DNA from: Allodiplogaster sudhausi
Lineage: Eukaryota; Nematoda; Chromadorea; Rhabditida; Diplogasteridae
Reading direction: 5' to 3'
NCBI GenBank assembly: GCA_945643635.1
Contig: CALZFC010000072.1
Location: 1,327,501 to 1,391,500 of the forward strand
Length of the DNA stretch: 64,000 bases
The position numbers and the translations under genes were made by a program. Below, piece by piece: positions 59,753 to 64,000 of the stretch (positions are counted from its first letter, which is position 1; every line of letters starts with the position of its first letter). The notes below the pieces were generated by a model. It was not told where the DNA came from and did no database searches. It worked only from the letters and a program-made list of their open reading frames with translations.

Positions 59753-60805
59753 ATATATATACATATATATAACAATATTCAGGATAAGGTTAAAATAAGC
59801 TTCTGGCTTCAGCATCTTCTTCTCTTTCCATGTGCAGGCCGTTCCCTGGCTGACTGCATCGATCGAAGGAGCAAAGGAAGAGACGGGCGAAGAAGAGGCG
59901 ACTCTGCCACTCGCTCCGCCTATCAGGAAGAAGAAGAAGGATGCAGAGATTCTCGGATTGCTGCAGGTTGGGAGAGAGAGAGTGAGTGAGAGAGAGGGAG
60001 GAAGAGAGAGAGAGAGAAGGAGGGAGGGAGAGAGAGAAGAAGGGAGAGAGAGAATTACAGAGGGAGAGAAAGGGAGAGAGAGAGAGAGAGAGAATTAATG
60101 TGATGGTAACTATTACATAAAAATGTTTAAAATAAAAATAAAATGTAGTGATAAAATTCCAAAGTCGTGTGATAACCTGAACAGGAAGAGATGGCAGAGC
60201 CGGCCGAGACGACCGTCGCCGCCGCGCCTCCTCAGAGAGAATGGCGGCCAAGTGTGCAGGAGGAAAGAGTCTTGAACCGCTCCACGACGCCTCCTCTTCC
60301 CATGGACATTCTAGCATCCCCGAAGAGGGCCAACGAAGAGAAAGAGGAGATGGAGATGGATGAGGAGGCTGAAGACCACGTCATGGTGAAGGGAGTACGG
60401 TGAGGACATTGAAATCATGCTTATTTATTTTTTTAGATTTTAATTTTGAAAATGTTATTTAATTTTGAAAATGTTATTTTAAAAAAAACCTTGTATAATT
60501 TTTTTTTAAATTCTTGTGAATTTCTCTAAAGCTTCCTACTATTTTGGTCATGGTTTGACAACGTAATTTTTTTTCGTTGTAAATAAGCAAAATTTATAAA
60601 GCCATATTTACAAGGAATGTTTTAAAAATTAATTTGTATGGTATAATGAAATTTTCTTACAATTAGAATTTAAGAAAAGAAGATGTTAATATTAACCCGT
60701 TCCAGTTACCACCTTGATGACATCACTACCGATCTGGTTGAGCAGATGACCGCGCAAGAGAGAGAAGCATACACGCGTCTCTCCATGGCATACAACGACT
60801 ATTAG
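56427..60805 (+). CDS. gtf-2E1: General transcription factor TFIIE, alpha subunit
   Basis: Ten exons: 56427-56533, 56872-57007, 57245-57393, 57805-57901, 58297-58403, 58807-58937, 59171-59343, 59838-59966, 60185-60399, 60706-60805. These give 447 residues, close to the 439 of human TFIIE alpha. The winged-helix domain spans about 36-125 (VREEDLRQLLSMEQKHLRQ; VLYYFTNYRAIVNVAKYKID). A zinc ribbon has Cys149, 152, 174 and 177 (KCAGCS...LLCYRCN). The LFSLIRQ..LEPP segment follows, then an acidic middle (ITVTIDNG), and a C-terminal acidic block ending RYHLDDITTDLVEQMTAQE, the TFIIH-binding end in other animals. TFIIE alpha recruits and regulates TFIIH at RNA polymerase II promoters. Intron 3 has a GC donor (AG|GCGAGG). 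Intron 1 must end at TTTCCCG to keep the frame, so an AG acceptor is missing. Introns 2, 5, 7 and 8 carry GA/CT arrays. Confidence 0.93.
57013..57235. repeat. CT microsatellite filling TFIIE alpha intron 2
   Basis: Imperfect (CT)n occupies nearly the whole 237-bp intron, from 10 bases after the donor to the TTCAG acceptor. Confidence 0.9.
58690..58804 (-). repeat. (CT)n joined to a dispersed ~50-bp repeat
   Basis: (CT)n at 58708-58751 runs directly into CGCCCTGATGCCTCAGGGAG and GGCGAGAATTCAAACGTGAG, a minus-strand copy of the 39679 repeat. Its distal T-run is the polypyrimidine tract of the exon 6 acceptor. Confidence 0.8.
59344..59480. repeat. GA microsatellite directly after the TFIIE alpha exon 7 donor
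   Basis: GTGAGGAGAGAGAG runs from the splice site into the array. A (TA)n tract also lies in this intron at 59718-59770. Confidence 0.85.
59967..60095. repeat. GA microsatellite directly after the TFIIE alpha exon 8 donor
   Basis: GTTGGGAGAGAGAG begins at the splice site and continues for about 125 bases. Confidence 0.85.
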
Positions 60806-60839
60806 TGTACCTGTCAGCCCCCCCCCCATTCCGAGTAAC

Positions 60840-60995
60840 TTAAAATGAAACCCTAACTGCGTATTTTGAAACCCTAACTGGGTATTTTGAAACCCTAATT
60901 GGGTATTTTGAAACCCTAGCTGGGTATTTTGAAACCCTAACTAGGTATTTTGAAACCCTAGCTGGGTATTTTGAAACCCTAACTGGGTACTTTTG
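60840..60995 (+). repeat. 21-bp tandem repeat behind TFIIE alpha
   Basis: About seven units of AAACCCTAACTGGGTATTTTG with few changes, starting about 40 bases after the stop codon. The array probably lies in the 3'UTR or just beyond. Confidence 0.9.
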
Positions 60996-61785
60996 CTTCC
61001 TCCCTCCCTGTTATTCGTTTTTTTATCTGCTGTCTTGTTGTGTTATCTTTCTGTGGCACTATCTATTACTGTATAACTGCTCTATTGAGGCGCTGGTGTT
61101 ATTGTTGAAAATTATAATCAAAATTTCTGTCGTACTTTCAGTGTTTTTTTCATCATACTCATTGTGTATAACAGGCCACTGATAAAATAATATTCGCTTG
61201 AAGTTTCACTCGTTCTATTCACATCTCATTCTTCACTTCTATTTTATTTAAATATGGGAATTATTAAGTCATACATTTGTTTTACGCCCTGAATTATGTA
61301 TCTTGATTGAGATCTTCAAGGTCATGCTCACTTAGTACATACATCAGTAGATACAATTTAATAGAGAACAGATCTACAAGAAGCAATTTTAGAGTAGAGA
61401 ATTGAGATATATCAGAGTGTTGCTGTATTAAAAGTATCAGGAAAAAGACCCGTTACTATACTTCTGTTTATATATTCGACTAAAACTTACTGTTTAGATG
61501 ATGTTAGCAGCTCTCAAAAAATAAGACGGAGTCTATTTTGCTAAGGTCTCGTAGAGAGGAAAACAATCCGAGCAGATGGGCTAGAATGCTGTGGAAAGAC
61601 GCTTACAAAATGCATAAAAAAATTTCCAATTTTACAAACTGTGAGCGAGTTGTGTAACCTCGTGCTTCTATTCAATGAGAAAACAGAATTCAGTAATAGG
61701 TGTGCATTTACATGGGGGGATACATACAACTTGACATTAACACGGAATACGAATTAACAATCGTAGTCTATAGGAAAGCGTGGAA
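60996..61785. other. Intergenic between convergent genes, nothing seen
   Basis: This AT-rich spacer should contain both 3' ends. No other exon or repeat is recognised. Confidence 0.5.
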
Positions 61786-62811
61786 CTATCCGCTAGCCGG
61801 CACGAAAGAGACCTTACGATTCCGACGCTCTGCAAGCTCGTCCAGGACCTTAAATATAGAAAAAAAAATATGAATAACGACAGAAATAATATTTTAAAAA
61901 TTTAAAATGGCTAGATTGCAAAGTGCTTGCAATGATAAAAACATTACTTATAACTCTCATTAATTGTAGTTATTGGCAGATGTTTATGGAAATTAAGTTA
62001 TCTATAAGAAATAATAATTATAAAATAAATTTGCATAAATGCTACCTCATAGACGGTCCTTCCACTCGTCTCCGGGCAGTGGTGCCAGAGAAAGAGGAGG
62101 AAGAAGCAGGTGGGGAAGAAGAAGATGAGCAGCGACCATGCGCCAACCACGTTCGCGAGAGGGAAGAAGGCAAACTGATGACAAAAGTATTGATTAAATG
62201 TTTTTATTAAATAAATAAAAAACTAACTACAGTTTCATATCTCATTTCTCATATCTAATATAAATTTAATATTCACATTCATATGCAACACGACTACCAC
62301 CATTCGCCAGGGGGGAGGAAAGAAGGAAGGCAAACTGAGGAGAGAAAATATTGATTTTTTTAAAATTATTTTTCTTTGAAATAAAATATGTATATATGCT
62401 TTTATATTAATACATAACATTCAAAGAGCATATGAAGAAATTTCCTTTAATTTTCAGATCCCATTTACACACCCGGTGGTTTCATCAAACGGCCAGAATA
62501 GAAAAGCATTGGGCTCGTCGTTGCAGCGCTCATAAGAACCGACATGTAGAAGAGAAAATTTAGAATAAATACCTTTCTTTAAAAAATAGCATTTGTAATT
62601 TTTTGAGATTTTAATCTGGCCTCTGAAACCTTCAATTATTTCTTCCATTTCTTTATTCGTTTGCTCTCTCTCTCTCTTTCCCTCTTTCTCCCCCCCCCCC
62701 TCCCCCAATCTCTCTCTCTCGGTCTCTCCCTCTCTTTCCCACTTTCTCTCCCGTCTCTCTGCCTCTTCTCTCTCACTGTCCTCTCGCATCCTCTCACTTC
62801 CCCCCCCCCTC

Positions 62812-62861
<50 letters not shown>

Positions 62862-63600
62862 CCTCTCTCTCTCTCTCTTCACCTCAACAGCAATCTTGGT
62901 GGCGATCTCGATGGCCGATAGGATGGAGACTGCGGAGAGGAGCAGCGAGCGCGGCACGAGCTCGGCTGCGTAGAAGCGAGAGAGCGAGCCGAGCCCGGAA
63001 GCATTCGTCAGGAGGAGAGCAGCGAATGAGACCAGCGAGATTGCCTGAGGGGCAGAGGAAATATTAGAAAAAATATTACGGTATATTTACAACATTACCA
63101 ATATATATATATATTCAAAATTATATTGTTATCAACATTATTAGTATTACTAAATATTGTATTAGCATTCTTCACATAAATATAACAATTCATGCTCTTA
63201 ATAACGAGCTAAATAATGCTAACACGTGAATGTCAATAAACTATTTTTTTAAGTCGTAAACAAACAAAAAATAATCTTTTATTATTAAAAAAAAGGTTTT
63301 TTTATGCTTTATCCACAAGATTACCTTGACATCCGGTCCGAAGGTCAGATTGGCAAACATTGCCGTGAGCGCGAGGACGGAGACGAAGAGTGACGTCAGA
63401 ATGAGTGGACGGCGGCCGACGCGGTCAACGAGGAAGACGGGGATGAGCGTGGCGGGCAGACGGAGCAGACTCATGATGAAGGAGCCTGACGGAGAAAGAG
63501 GGAGAGAGAGTAGAACTGAGAGAGAGAAAGAGAGTGAGAGAGAAGGAAAGAGATAGAGAGAATTGGACAGAGAAAGAGAGTGGATAGAGTGGGGGAAGTG

Positions 63601-63655
<55 letters not shown>

Positions 63656-63935
63656 TGTGAGCGAAGCGAGAGATATAGAAAAGGAGAGATAGAACGGAAT
63701 AGAATTGGAGAAAAAAAAAGAATAGTGTGATAACGACAAAAACCATAAGAGGATACATGAAGGATATAAATTTTATATAAAACATATCTTTATTTTATAA
63801 AATTTTAATGAAATAAAAATATCAAAGATAGTACTGACTGTAAAGCGCAGAGTCGTATGAGAAGTGTGAGAGTGAGTAGAGCACGAATGTTGAGTAGGCA
63901 CGAAGGCAGCGCGCACCAGTTAGCACGTAGGCAAC
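61786..63935 (-). CDS. Sugar-transporter-like MFS protein, 3' part (runs off window)
   Basis: Five exons are in the window, 5' to 3': 63935-63839, 63485-63325, 63044-62883, 62174-62046, 61848-61786. Together they encode the last 203 residues with agreeing phases. Exon 1 here starts at a TTTTGAG acceptor, so earlier exons lie beyond 64000. Family features are PVFLVDRVGRRPLILTS (the GRR signature between membrane segments), RFYAAELVPRS near TM10 and CPETSGRTVYEVLDEL after the last membrane segment, matching the PETxGR end signature of SLC2-type sugar transporters. It is a plasma-membrane facilitator or symporter by family; the substrate is unknown, and an SLC22-like relative is possible. Introns carry CT/GA arrays. 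Confidence 0.85.
62655..62880. repeat. CT microsatellite with C runs
   Basis: (CT)n is interrupted by C10-12 and C9 runs at 62689 and 62800. On the coding strand this is a GA tract that follows the GTGAAG donor immediately. Confidence 0.9.
63486..63700. repeat. GA microsatellite before an acceptor
   Basis: (GA)n reads as a CT tract on the coding strand, ending in the CCGTCAG acceptor of the 63485 exon. Confidence 0.9.
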
Positions 63936-63938
63936 CTC

Positions 63939-63993
<55 letters not shown>

Positions 63994-64000
63994 CAGAAGG
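63939..64000. repeat. GA microsatellite at the right edge
   Basis: (GA)n starts right behind the acceptor of the 63935 exon and continues to the window end. Confidence 0.9.

Noticed and set aside
60840..60995. CCCTAA-containing repeat resembling a telomere
   Set aside because: The true unit is 21 bp, AAACCCTAACTGGGTATTTTG. It is not a telomeric hexamer or heptamer and is internal.
1..64000. CRISPR arrays, bacterial operons, rRNA
   Set aside because: The tandem repeats here lack unique spacers, the genes are spliced eukaryotic genes, and no rRNA-like sequence was recognised.

Overview
The window looks like nuclear DNA of a nematode, probably a free-living or rhabditid-like one. The evidence is three seven-transmembrane receptors of the nematode-type Str chemoreceptor superfamily (two in tandem), small intron-rich genes with short TTTYAG-type 3' splice sites, a tRNA-Val(AAC) very close to the known nematode form, and conserved eukaryotic housekeeping genes. 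I cannot name a species. The DNA is saturated with GA/CT microsatellites, many inside introns, and with small inverted-repeat transposons. About half of the apparent ORFs are translated microsatellites and are left out.

Layout. 1-6700: no gene I can support; GA/CT arrays and a 1.5-kb inverted-repeat element. 6778-13940 (+): nine-exon gene for an unrecognised type II membrane protein. 13941-24064: gene-poor, with tRNA-Val, a tRNA-Glu-like gene with an abnormal 9-nt anticodon loop, a pair of long diverged direct repeats (one interrupted by a TA-flanked MITE) and a 165-bp tandem repeat. 24065-27778: segment bounded by related inverted ends and containing an unrecognised spliced gene. 27960-30307 and 32971-35271 (+): tandem chemoreceptor genes A and B. 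36986-42156 (-): complete 15-exon SLC17-type transporter. 42994-43670: MITE. 45758-49025 (+): third chemoreceptor, C. 49505-55621 (-): complete 8-exon sideroflexin. 56427-60805 (+): complete 10-exon TFIIE alpha subunit, divergently arranged with sideroflexin. 61786-63935 (-): 3' part of a sugar-transporter-like MFS gene that runs off the right edge.

All exon models were built by hand from reading frame, splice consensus, phase and (where possible) family similarity. In every complete model the exon lengths add up to an uninterrupted frame. Among 61 modelled introns five use a GC donor, and one (TFIIE alpha intron 1) has no AG acceptor. The genes do not form an operon or pathway. The chemoreceptors are a local family expansion, and the two transporters, sideroflexin and TFIIE alpha are unrelated housekeeping or transport functions. 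Observations that stand out are the inverted-repeat element carrying a spliced gene, a dispersed short repeat of about 50 bp that often runs into GA/CT tracts, the polarity of microsatellites relative to splice sites, and splice-site rearrangements among the chemoreceptor paralogues.
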